64,000 nucleotides of DNA from Rhexocercosporidium sp. MPI-PUGE-AT-0058 (lineage: Eukaryota > Ascomycota > Leotiomycetes > Helotiales): NCBI GenBank assembly GCA_020746875.1, contig JAGTJL010000005.1:372001-436000 (forward strand). The letters run 5' to 3'. Each line of letters begins with the position of its first letter. The first letter of the stretch is position 1. Shown here piece after piece: positions 46,675-57,192 of the stretch. Position numbers and translations under genes: made by a program. Below the pieces are notes generated by a model that was not told where the DNA came from, did not search any database, and saw nothing but the letters and a program-made list of their open reading frames with translations.

Positions 46675-47061
46675 GTGCTCAGTCTTATCAGCTTTGACGT
46701 GAAGGGGGCATACAATGGGGTGTGCAAGGAGAGACTACTGCAGAAGCTCACAGCAAGAGCCATTCCACCGGAGCTAGTCAAATGGATTGATGTATTTTTG
46801 CTCCAACTGCACGGCAACTATCTTTGTCAATAGCCACGTCTCTGGACCCCCAACTGCTATCGCAAGCAAGTTGTCACAAGGGTCCCCGCTCTCGCCGGTG
46901 CTGTTCCTCCTCTTCAACGCCAATCTAGTCCAACGCAGAATCGATAGGAGCGGAGGATCAATGGCGTTTGTGGACGACTACACCGCGTGGGTCAAAGGAT
47001 TGACAGCAGAAGCCAACCGGGAGGGGATCCAAGCCATTATCGACGAGGTTCTAGAACGATA
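46675..47061 (+). mobile_element. Non-LTR retrotransposon reverse transcriptase relic (Tad-like LINE)
   Basis: This is a fragment of a LINE reverse transcriptase in two frames. The first part reads LSLISFDVKGAYNGVCKERLLQKL ... PPELVKWID. After a one-step frame change near 46793 it continues CTATIFVNSHVSG ... LSQGSPLSPVLFLLFNANLVQR and then the catalytic AFVDDY (the usual box is F/Y-x-DD). A stop follows at IIDEVLER where intact elements continue with DWE. No ORF1, endonuclease or 3' part is seen nearby, so it is a dead fragment. Confidence 0.88.
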
Positions 47062-47477
47062 GAAATGGATTTCCGAGTTTATCCCCATGGTATTTGTTCC
47101 CATTAGAGCTGACTGAACGATGAAAGAGCCATCGTACTTTGATTTGTCCTCATTCTAAGCTTCACCTCTTGCTTGAGGTCTTCCCTACTTCCGAGACTCA
47201 CAAACTAGTAGGTAAAAAAATTTGACAGTGCCTTCGTGAACTGGTCCAGCAACCTCTCACAATAACTCCTGGTACTCGGCGTTCGAGTCGTATGCAAAAT
47301 CTCTTCGAATACGCTATCCCATCATAAGAAATCACTTGTCATCGACCTTGAGAGCTCATCCCACCTAGTATCAAAGATCAACGCTGCAGCGTAATGCAAT
47401 CCATCACCACGCTCAAAGGGGAGTCACCCAAGCCTTTCCTATCCTATCTAAATGACATTCCCCTAACGAGCGTCGGA
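47062..47477. other. Degenerate sequence between the LINE relic and the HET gene
   Basis: About 400 bp without a frame. It may be further decayed transposon sequence or the 3' UTR of the HET gene. Confidence 0.4.
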
Positions 47478-47539
47478 AGGCATACTGCTCTGCATGCCCA
47501 ATCTAGAAAGGCAAACTGCTCTGCATGCTCACTCTAGAA
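47478..47539 (-). repeat. 31-bp direct duplication spanning the HET gene stop codon
   Basis: Two adjacent 31-bp units (47478-47508 and 47509-47539) differ at about four positions; both contain the word CTGCTCTGCATGC. On the minus strand the upstream unit encodes the last residues and the second unit supplies the TAG stop (47503-47505). Confidence 0.8.
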
Positions 47540-50253
47540 TGATTGCTCTGGGCCGTGTCCGCGAACCCAGCCTTCTTGCTCCTAGCAACGAGGACTTGAG
47601 CTGGACAAACAACGATATCGTAACCGCCTTCACCGCTATCATCGCCTTTCTTGATGACGGGTGGAAAGAGAACGATTCGTACAACGGCTTGCTGAGCCTC
47701 GAGTTCTTCGTTTGACGCTGTGCCTCCACTGCGCTCGTTCATGGTAGCTGAGTTAAAATAGATTTTGCTTTCGAGGTCCCCGTTGATATCGTATCTTGGT
47801 TGAAGAGGTGCCATCATTTTGTACTCTGCGCGTTGGCAACGCATCTCAATAGACAGCTCGACTGCTGCCTTTACAACTCTTGTTAACAGCTTCTCGATTT
47901 GTGCTTCCAGATTCTTTAAAGGTGGTAAGATCTCCGATAATGTCTCTATGATCGCACTTACTACCGCTTGTGTATCTTGCTCGCGCTGTTGTTTAAATGC
48001 CTCTCGCCTCGAAAGTATAGTAAGTGTTGTTGCTCGCCATAAGTGGACTGCAGATGCAGGTCCAACCTCCGAAAGCATCGTCTCAACCGACTTGAGCTTT
48101 TGTCGTAGTTCTCGACTTATTCCGAAGAGGTATTTTGCAAATACGAATTCCCAAACCATCGCCATTGTCACCGATGTGAAAATATCTCTCCGCTTCACTC
48201 GGTCTGAAAGGTAATTATCTACGTCTGACCCATCTAATATAGCGTTGTCGAGTCGATCAATGGTCTTGTCGTTATTAATCTCGTTCGTGGGTGTACAAGC
48301 CTTCGTATCTGAGAACTTCGAGAACCTCAGTACCCAATGTTGCACGTGTTGGCAAAGCTGTTGGCAAGCATTATCGAAGTAGTCCTCGTCCCTGGCCGTC
48401 AAGAATTGGAGTCCCTCGTTGGTTTTTGCAGCTAGTTGCATATCCCGGGTCCTTTCCTTCGTCGCATCTAACTCAGTCCGCAATTGAATAATCTCTTGAT
48501 CTTTATCCTGCAACGCCTTTTGTACTTCACCGCTCACAAATCCCTCTATACCAGACGATAAAACTGTGTGTGCATTTCGGGTTTCTGCCAGCTCTCGAGT
48601 AGCCTGCGCATATTGTGTTTCGAGCATGGCATATCGGTCTGAATGTTGTCGCGCAAGATTCATATTCGTGCTATTTAATCCTTCATTCACATCCATGAGC
48701 CTTGCAACTTCATGTTGTTGCCAGTCAAGCGTTCGTTTTAAGGCTTCGATATCGGCATTCTTCTCGATCAATGATGAAGATACGGTTTGAGATGTATGTA
48801 GATGTCGTTCGGCTTGAGCTTTGAACTCTGCGAGAATGCGATTCTCGTTTTGCAATTGATCAAGTTTACTTTCCAGGTCAATGAGTTGCATGCTTTGTCG
48901 TCGGCGCATGCTGTGGGGTCGAGTCGGTGACCGTGGTGAGCCTATGTGGCCTTCACCAAAGCCATTCTAATTCACTTGTTAGCGTCGGTTTCATCATTTG
49001 CGATCAATTCAACTTACGTAAACATCTGTCATGTCTTTTCCCCGGACTTGGCCCTCGTTTGTAGTTGGATTTTCTGTGTAGGCTGTTGAAGCAGTAACAA
49101 TGGCAAGATCAGCTTCTTCAACGAGGTCAGACCTTCTCCGTTGGGTGGAAGACCTCAGATGTGCTCCTTTAAGATCGCTAGGGTGGACGGGAGGCACGCC
49201 TGAGCGATTGCTGTTCACGCTTTTCGGACGGTGCAAATCTGGTGCGAGCACTCTGTTTACGCCTGAGGTTGATCTTGTGCTTTGCGCACTGCTAGGTCGT
49301 TGCTCTCGCTGTTCTTGACTTAACATCTGAGCTGCCACAAATTGAAGAGTTGCAGCACCTGCAGTAGCTGTACCACTTTCCAGATCGCTAGAGCCTTTGG
49401 GCCTCTCAGCTTTAGGTCTTGTGGTGGAGGTGAGACCAGCATCTTTGTCTTCTCTTGCCTTCTGCGATCGCTGATACCCGGGGCTGTCATAGTCCGATTG
49501 CAATTCATCCCTCAATGCCTTTTTAATCTTTCTATGGAGCCGAATCAGTGCTTTTTTCCGTCCCTCCCCGTATAGGAGCGGCATATGGACGTCAAAAATG
49601 CCCAACAGAGAGTATGCCGCGTCTTCTTCACGTTTTGTCTCGCGATTTGCAGCCCATGACATTCGCTCATCAGTGTCAAACTCAGGCAGAGGGCTTCCTT
49701 GAAGAGCGCGAACACTGATTCCCGTTATCTCGTGAATTTCTTGCATCATCGAATCTCTGTCACCAAGTCGCTCGCCCTCCACGGAAAAAAATTCGATAGA
49801 TGTAGGAGCAAGAAGTTCTTGGAGCGTCCAACCTCGAGTAAACCATCTACTGAGCCGAAAGGCAGATTTCCATGCCAACTGAGAGGATAGATCGTTCTCG
49901 ATAGAGCCACTGATTGAAACATCCGGTAGATAAACGTAGCATTTAGCCGCATCATGGTACCAGCGAAACATAGAATTGATCGCCTCTGAAAGCTCCGCGC
50001 TACTCGATTTATCGATGCAGCAAGTGTCTACCCAAGAGAATTGTAGACCGTCACAAGCAGCTTGTGTTGTACAGAACTGGATCTTCTTGTAGCCTGCTTT
50101 GGCCGTGCCTGTACCGTCCATCAGGTCTTTGAAGGTAAGCTCTTCATGATCCATTCCCCAAGTATGCGAAAGAACAGCATAGCGCGGAATATCCTTGCGC
50201 TGGAATTCCTCTAGGCTGAATTTGCCGCCATCTTGAAGCCGCAAAAGACGCAT
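47503..50253 (-). CDS. HET-domain protein with C-terminal coiled coil
   Basis: Two exons (49018-50253 and 47503-48966; intron 51 nt with CTAAC branch, phase 0) give 899 residues. The N-terminus is a classical heterokaryon-incompatibility domain: RYAVLSHTWG (about 24-33), WVDTCCIDKSSSAELSEAINSMFRWY, CYVYLPDV, SRWFTRGWTLQELLAP, then AAYSLLGIFDVHMPLLYGEG. HET domains are related to TIR domains and trigger allorecognition cell death. A Ser/Arg-rich linker follows. The second exon is a long coiled coil (MQLIDLESKLDQLQNENRILAEFKAQ ... SLIEKNADIEALKRTL ... LRTELDATKERTRDMQL) and then a helical region to the end. No NACHT, WD40 or ankyrin part is seen. The gene lies between LINE relics on both sides. 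Whether it functions in incompatibility is not shown. Confidence 0.9.
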
Positions 50254-51018
50254 GAGGAGAGCAGTATCCGAGATTCCTAGCTAGAATAGATGTAGGCAAT
50301 ATGTGTGCCGGTCGGGTAATCAAAGAATTCGGTCCGCACTGGCTGGCAGATTAATGGAAAAGCGCTCACAGAACGAGTTGGGAATGATGTGATCTCAATG
50401 GTAGAGGGAACACTAGCGCGTCTATCCGCAGCAGGGGGATGATTTTCGAGCCCAGGCCGGATGGTTTTGGGTTGGTGATCATATGGTATTACGGAGAATA
50501 GATGCGGCTGAGGAAGGGTCTACCCCGCTCAGCTAAGCCTAAAGGGTAGTAGCACTACCGAGCATTTACATGGGTACTATTTCTCGGATCCCGCTGTGGT
50601 CTCGTGATAGCCCTACGCACGCTTCGAAAGTTTTATTCTGATCTGTTGATTCTTCAATTCGACGTGGCCCCGTGGAAGTGTTAGTAGCAATTGTGCTTGA
50701 GGATTATTCCAAGTGTTCAACATCCTATCTTAGCGGTTGACGCATGACCTGCTAAGCCACGAGGGTGCGTGGTGGGTTAGTTGAGTAAGGGGGAGAGGGA
50801 AAACCGAAAGAAAGGGGGGAACTTCATCCAAGTCACGTCTGTGACGTCTAGGTTCCTCTGTGTTCCACCTCGGCCTGTTGCGATGGCGTACTTGATAGTG
50901 GCCGGTCCGTAGAGCTTCGATATTGGGTTTCCAAATCAATCCAGTGGGTCAGATAGTGCTTTCCATCCTAGGTACTGTATGTAGGAGGAGAGGCTCCCCC
51001 TTCTGGTCTCCGTTTGCT
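50254..51018. other. Intergenic region upstream of the HET gene
   Basis: About 760 bp with no supportable gene; it should contain the HET gene promoter. Confidence 0.45.
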
Positions 51019-51262
51019 CTATCTAGTAAGCATTCCCGGTGCGCGTCCACAATGAGCAGTTAAAGAAGAAATATTCAACTGTTTCTCTTGCCTGTTCGCA
51101 AGCACACTGATCCCATTCAACAGTACTGCCTGGATCCGATGTAGACACCTGTTGAGCCGCAGATTTGCTTCCCTTCTTCCTAAGGCGTCGTACTTGCAAG
51201 GTACGGGTGTGCCGCTTGGCAACGCCGTGTCCATTTCCTTCGAAATCCAATGAAAAAAACAC
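51019..51262 (-). mobile_element. LINE 3'-end relic
   Basis: Two overlapping minus-strand frames each hold part of the C-terminal region found in Tad-like LINE ORF2. One gives a TALPSGTP ... RREANLRLNRCLHRI segment. The other gives QCACEQARETVEYFFFNCSLWT, matching the C-x-C ... ETVEHFLF-x-C-x-x-W zinc-like motif at the end of such proteins. The frame change between them and the lack of the upstream RT show it is dead. It is oriented opposite to the RT relic at 46.7 kb. Confidence 0.75.
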
Positions 51263-51607
51263 TAACGTGACGAAATGTACTTGTACCTATTGTGCGTACC
51301 AATCCATTTCATTTTTACAGTAGAAGAAAAAGATGGGCCTCCCTAGAAGAGTCAGAACTACTGGTACAAATGAACATGCAAAAGTGAGAAGACACAAGAA
51401 ACTATCACCTTCTAAATAAAAAAACTCTCCGTCTCAATCCATCATTAAAAGGCACACTTGTGGTGAGAGCGGTTGGAGATAACAGGGCTTAATATTTATT
51501 AATTACTATCCACATGCATGTACGCTCCAAATATGCCAATCGAGTACAACAGATTATCCTTATTCACTCCATCCATATGTACAACCCCCTTGACATCCGT
51601 CCCCGCT
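51263..51607. other. Intergenic, 3' of the GPI protein gene
   Basis: About 345 bp, A/T-rich; probably includes the 3' UTR of the next gene. No feature seen. Confidence 0.45.
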
Positions 51608-52435
51608 CTACAAAAGCGCCATCACAGCACCAAGAACAGCCAACAGTCCACAGCCAACCTTCAAGCTCCCCGCACCGTTCGAGTTACTCGTAGGCGTGCT
51701 AGCAGCACTCTGAGTTCCACTCGCAGAGCTCGAGCTCGTGGCCGTCCCACTAGCGCTCGTCTTGCTGGATCCACTCGTCGCGCTCCCACTCGACGTACCA
51801 GTCGTCGACGCAGCGCTCGAGCCAGATGTGGTTGAAGCACCCGATGAAGCAGAAGCGGAGGCAGAGGCGGAGGAGGCGGTGGACGAGCGAGCCGATGTCA
51901 CGGTGTTGGTGGAAGAGATGGAGAATTGGTTCGAGTAGTTCACGATGGCGGTGTTGCCGTCGTCGATGATCTGGAAGGCGTAGTTGGGCCCGTTGACGAG
52001 GGAGGTGGGGGGTGTCCAGAGATAGGAGCCGGTGTTTTGGATCTTGGCTGTAGGAAGGTGGTGTTAGTTTGTGATCTATTGTTTAGTGTTGGGATCGCTG
52101 TCTGGTTCTCTCTTCTTTTGCGATGCGGAAGGTCTTTCATTTCGGAAATTCCATAGGCAAAAGCAAGAGCCAGACGATGGTGGATGCAGGACTTAGGAGA
52201 AGAACGGGAAGTGGGGGAAACACTCACAAGCAATCGTCTGAACGGTATCCAAAGACGTGCTTTCACCCTGTCTCAGCACCAACGAAACGGTATCGGTTGT
52301 GCCGGTAGAAGGAGCCCAAGTAATGTTGAACGGGGTACCAGCAGTGATGCTCGTGAGAGTCGTGAAGGTAAATGGGTTCTGGGCGCTCGCTAGAGCAGCG
52401 ACAGCCGCGAGGATGAGGGTGGTTGAGAATTGCAT
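51608..52435 (-). CDS. Secreted Ser/Thr-rich GPI-anchored protein, Kre9/Knh1-like domain
   Basis: Two exons (52228-52435, 51608-52047; intron 180 nt, phase 1) give 215 residues. A signal peptide (MQFSTTLILAAVAALASAQ) is followed by an N-terminal Kre9/Knh1-like beta domain: FTFTTLTSITAGTPFNITWAPS ... VSLVLRQG ... TVQTIAS/KIQNTGSYLWTPPTSL ... YAFQIIDD. A long Ser/Thr/Ala-rich, probably O-mannosylated stalk follows. The hydrophobic end GCGLLAVLGAVMALL preceded by SNSNGAGS fits a GPI-attachment signal. Such proteins reside in the fungal plasma membrane or cell wall. The next gene upstream is a paralogue with the first intron at the same place. Confidence 0.9.
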
Positions 52436-54329
52436 CTTGTCTTTTATATTGCTTGCTTGACGGGCTGAGGGGTTGATGAAGGTATTGAATAAAATAATAC
52501 AGCAAAGGATTAAAATTATTCAGTCAATCGTTCGAAGAGATATCCAACGAATGTATAAATACTGATCTAGACTGCAGCTTCCGAAACGGCTTCGCTTTGA
52601 ACAAACAGAAAGTCTCAAGACAAGAGTAGGGGAGGGGAGAGAGGAGAAGGACCAAGCAGATCAAGGGATATCCAACTATCTTTATAAACATCAGACCAGA
52701 CCAGACATCTCATCATCTCCACAGAATAACAAAATACATATATTGACCCGTCAACGGAGCGGAGCCGTCTCGCAAGTCCCTGTCTAGACCGCCACGATCG
52801 TGACTAGTGGGAGATCCGGCTGGGGGCTAAGCGAGATGGCTTTCCTTGGTTTGGGAGATTTGGGAAGGGAGGTCGCCATGGCTGAACCCCTTGCCCCCTA
52901 ACTTCTTACTTGAGCTATCATCTTCATTTTTCTGTTTCGATGTTGGTGATGCTGTGGTGTTGTTCCGCGAACTTCATTCTGCAGCAAGCCTTGAAGGTAT
53001 GAGTCGGCTATCTCATGATACCTATATTACTGAGGTACGAAAGGTATCTTACCTTGCATAAAACCTCCTCCCGCCTGCACCTGCATCTGTATCTGCACCA
53101 CCAAAACCTCACCAACAGAATCAGCACTCCAGCATGCAGCTTTCCGCTAGTCCCCCAAGCAAGTTCACCGGCCGGACATCAACTCTAAAAAAAAAGCAGG
53201 TCCCGTCCCCCCTCCCCCGTGCATTGCCACCAAGGAACAGCACCCGTCAGCTTCTTCCCTACTAGCCTGGCTAGCTCCTCTACTGTAGCATCCATCCACC
53301 GAAGCTCTCGACTCAAACTCCCTTCCTGCGGACGAGGACGCGGCAGCCGAGAACGCCGACTGACTATCTGCCATCGGCTTCTTAAATCAGGGGCGAAGTT
53401 CGCTATCTAGAGCCAGAGCCAGAGCCAGAAAATAACCTTTCTTGGTTCCGATGAACCGAGTAAGTGCTGACAATTAGATGCGTTAACTGGGTGTCAAATG
53501 AAGATAAAAATTCTTCGGAAGAGGGTCGCTGTTAACGCCATAAAGTAAGTGAGGCATTTCGTAGAGTGGACCCAGGAAAGTAAGTTCTGATATTCCTTGG
53601 CGGCGTTGGAAATCCTCCAGGCACGGCTCCTCGGCTTGGCTTGTTGCTGTGTACAGCAAGAGGTGAGTGAGATGGATGCGTCATCATACGATGCGAAGGT
53701 TTGCTTTGGACCGACGATTCGATGGATGGGAGCCTGGATGGCTGGATAAACATTTCGGATTCGTCTAGATTCCAGAACAGGTGGGGGTGGCTTCAATACA
53801 GTACCCATCTATCTGATGCTAAATTTGAGACGTGGAGATGGTGACTTGGCTCTGGAACTGCTCATGTCAAGAGAAGTGACCGACCATGTCTTCTGAGATG
53901 AAAGTGGAAAAAGCAACATTAAATGCAGAGTTTAGAAGTGGAGATGAGAAGATGTTCTGAACGCTGATTTTTTTGACCTATCTACAGCAAGACAACCTAG
54001 CTAATTACCTGCAAGAAGGAAAGGTAAAGACGATCTCCCATAAATGCAAAGATATCCATCTGCTCCATCCGTCCAAAACCCAATGCCGTTTGGCAGTGTA
54101 TGTATGTATCTCTTACAATAGCTCCTCCCAGATGTTCCCGCAGCTGAAGAAAAGCAAATGTGACATTCCCTTTTATACGAAAGCAGCCAGATCATCAGGG
54201 TAGATGATCAAGGACCGATTAAATCAACACATGCGCTATGCTTTATTATGACCATGAAACATGCTCTCCCCTGAACCCTCTCGAGTAATTAGACATTGGT
54301 GGAATGGTGTAGGTAGTATGGGAGGGCGT
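52436..54329. other. Intergenic region between the two GPI protein genes
   Basis: About 1.9 kb with no convincing gene. It should hold the promoter of the downstream GPI gene and the 3' UTR of the upstream one. Confidence 0.5.
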
Positions 54330-55037
54330 TTAGTTGAGGGTCATCAAGGCTGCGAAAGCCAAGAGCACGAATGCGAGAGGGGAGGCGAAGCTGGCACCGG
54401 AGTTGGCGTTGGGTGGTGCGCTGGCTGTACTGGTTCCGCTGCTGGTGGTGGCAGTTCTAGAGGCAGATCCTATCTTCACGTTAGATTGTGTGTTTGCATT
54501 GTTTCTCGAGGCTGCTTACCACTGGAGGTGGTGCTTGCAGTTCCGGTGGAGGAACGGCTTGAGGAGGTGATGGTGGAGTTCGAGGCACCGGTGGTAGAGG
54601 CAGAAGAGGCAGTCGAGGTGGTAGATCCGGAAGCAGAGCTGGAGGAAGCTGGGCCTCCAGTGATCTGAAAGCGGACACTGTAGTTGGGAACGCCAGTAGA
54701 ATCACCGATTTCCAGAGCGTAGGTACTTTCGGGGAGAGTGGCGGGAATGGCCCAGGCGTAGCTGGTGCCAGTAAGACCGGCTAGCAGTTGTCAGTTCCAA
54801 TTGGATGGTAGACAGATGCACAGCAGAATACTTACAAGCAATGGTGCTAACAGTCGTCAAGGCATTGGCCTCTCCAGTCTTCAAGGTGAGAGTGACAGGT
54901 CCAGATGCATCGGCCCAAGAGATGTTCAAGGCCTTGCCAGCAGTAATACCGACGAAGGAAGCTGGGCCATTTGTGAAGCTCACAGCATTGGCGACAGCGC
55001 AGGCCGCAGCAGCAACAAGAGCGAATGAGAATTGCAT
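54330..55037 (-). CDS. Secreted Ser/Thr-rich GPI-anchored protein, Kre9/Knh1-like domain (paralogue)
   Basis: Three exons (54836-55037, 54520-54780, 54330-54469; introns 55 and 50 nt) give 200 residues. The signal peptide is MQFSFALVAAAACAVANA. The Kre9/Knh1-like domain reads FTNGPASFVGITAGKALNISWADASGP ... LTLKTGEANALTTVSTIAS/GLTGTSYAWAIPATLPESTYALEIGD. A Ser/Thr stalk leads to a hydrophobic tail (FASPLAFVLLAFAALMTLN) after PPNANSGAS, a GPI signal. The first intron falls at the same codon (after TIA, phase 1) as in the paralogue at 51.6 kb, so both derive from a tandem duplication. This copy has an extra intron in the stalk. Confidence 0.88.
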
Positions 55038-56332
55038 TTTGAAGGTAGTGAAAGTATTAGAACTCGAGTATTGAAGGTTGAAAGATTGTTCTGCATGGCG
55101 GAAAACATCGAGTTAGTCGCCGGATCGCGCGGAAGACATCGATTTGCGCGACGAGGAAGAATCAGGAGACGCGACTCGACTCGACGCGACGCGCCGGGGC
55201 ATTGCAGAGGAAGAAGTACTTACATTTGAAGGTGTGTGAACGAAGGACTGGACTCGGAGAGACTGTTTGTAGAATTGAGATGTTTCTTCAAAGTGCTTGA
55301 TGAAGTGCGCAAAGAGTGTGGTGTAGAAGAAGGAAGGGAAATAGTCGCCGGGTGGGCAGACGCCTGGTTGAAGTAAGAAAATTACGCTCTGCGCCGGGCT
55401 GTGTTTTAGCAGGGGCGCAGACAGGGTCGTCGGTGCAACGGTCTTCGCTAAGCGACTGCTTTTATGGGCCGGTGGGAATAGCATCGACTGGTGATTGGCT
55501 GGGAGCATCCACTGGCTGCCATATTGAGTTTAGACTCAGATTTGTCGCAGGGCCAACGACTCCAGAAAAAATCTTCGAATACGGGGAACTCAGGGGTGCA
55601 GCATTGATGAGGGAGGGCCGACGGCGATGCCAGCTTCCCAATCGTGATGGACGCCCCCTGGCTCGCGATGTCATCATGGAATAAAAACCTGCATCATTCC
55701 TCCTTTGGTAGGTTTCTATTTTCTATTCACACTCGGCGTCATCCTCACTCCCGATATATTGTATCCTCATGCACGCCAAATATGCAGGATGGCTTGCGAC
55801 TTCAGCCCATGAGTACGAGGCGTTGTGTGACCTTGCCTACCTCCCAAGCTCCCAAGCTCCCAAGTAAGGAGGAGTACGCGTCGGCTTGTCACAGCCTCGA
55901 GTCTGGAGTGCAGTCTGAGTGTGGTCGAGAGGGGTGCTGCTATTCTGGTCGCCTCCCAAGATGGTTTCGAAGATCGAAGAAGAGAGTTTTTTATCACCTT
56001 CTAAACCGCAGGAGGGCAACATCTTGTGGATTCTGTGAGGTTTTGATCTGGAGGTCCTCATTCTGGGTGAAGCTTGGTGGCTAGCTCGAAGCTCTTGATG
56101 GGCAGGCCGATTTCCACGTGATAAATCTCTTACCTCCATCAGCTTCTTTCATCCACGCCCACTTCGTATCACGTCAGAACCATATTTTCGATAGTCCGAA
56201 GACATGCTGCTGGATGCAATGATTGGAGTATCTTATGTTCCAAAATGCTACACGCCGGGTTCATTCACATGCCATACACGTGATCGGAATGGCTCTGACT
56301 GGCTAGCCTTGTCAGCTCTTCTTGCTTTTAGG

Positions 56333-56349
56333 TTTTGTTGCACGTCGCA
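56333..56349 (-). repeat. 17-bp motif copy 6
   Basis: On the minus strand TGCGACGTGCAACAAAA, exact, with 5' T giving TTGC/GCAA arms. Confidence 0.8.
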
Positions 56350-56855
56350 AGCAGTGCTGGTTTGGATGTGGTGCGCAACTAGTTGGAAAACGTTGTGTAA
56401 TCGATTCCCAATCGATGACAGAGTAAGCTTTACCAAGGTCCTGGCTCAACTTATCGGCCATCTCCAGTGAGGGGTCTGAAAAAGAGAAGGGTATCAATGA
56501 AACGAAGCATTGTCTCCCATGAATGCGCCTGAAATATCAAAAATCTTCGTTTTAGGTCGTTATTATAAGATTGTTCTGCGTCTACTCCGTATGCTTCCAA
56601 ATATCATGTAGCATGGAAGACACTCAATCTCACACTCTCTCGGGTACATTTTGCTGTTCAACATCGCTTTTACAAAGTACTCATATTGAACCCCTGGTTC
56701 CATTACATTCGATAACAAAGATTTTTCTTGTCAACAAGCCGTCACCCTTGGTCATAACATCCGACATCACTGTTCGAGTATTGGTGTTCAACCAATCACA
56801 CTTAAGTCCACGTGCCTCACCCGAAGTCATTGGCTAGCTGTGTTCGTCCCCTCAT

Positions 56856-56872
56856 TTTCGTTGCACATCGCA
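56856..56872 (-). repeat. 17-bp motif copy 7
   Basis: On the minus strand TGCGATGTGCAACGAAA, one mismatch. Confidence 0.7.
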
Positions 56873-57192
56873 AGAAGCGCTCTTTTGCACCGGGCGCACC
56901 GGGGGTGTGTAAGAATCCCTCAATCTTGTAGGAATTGATCAGGATGTCCGATTCAAACCGATATTAAGCTTCTTTGATCCGGAAGATCATTCCTCTTCAT
57001 ATTTATAGTTTCCATTGAATTTCCGAACACGAAATGAGAGATATGAGTAACTTACAGACGACGTCAGCTAGAAAGCAAGAGCCTTCTTACAAGTCCCGAG
57101 CCTGGCCTTTCAACTCCTGTTGAATGATGCGAAGAGACCCGGGAACTTCCAAAAATACTAAATTATCTCCCAACTTCTCAGTTTATCCCCTT

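Larger units (their letters stand above)
55038..57192. other. Intergenic region with two 17-bp motif copies
   Basis: About 2.1 kb without a supportable gene. It holds the promoter of the upstream GPI gene, CACGTG boxes near 56117, 56277 and 56810, and two reverse-oriented copies of the 17-bp word. Confidence 0.5.

Noticed and set aside
47503..48909. Coiled-coil frame as a separate gene from the HET gene
   Set aside because: A GTAAGT...TTAG intron (48967-49017) with a CTAAC branch site joins it in phase to the HET exon, and there is no independent promoter space.
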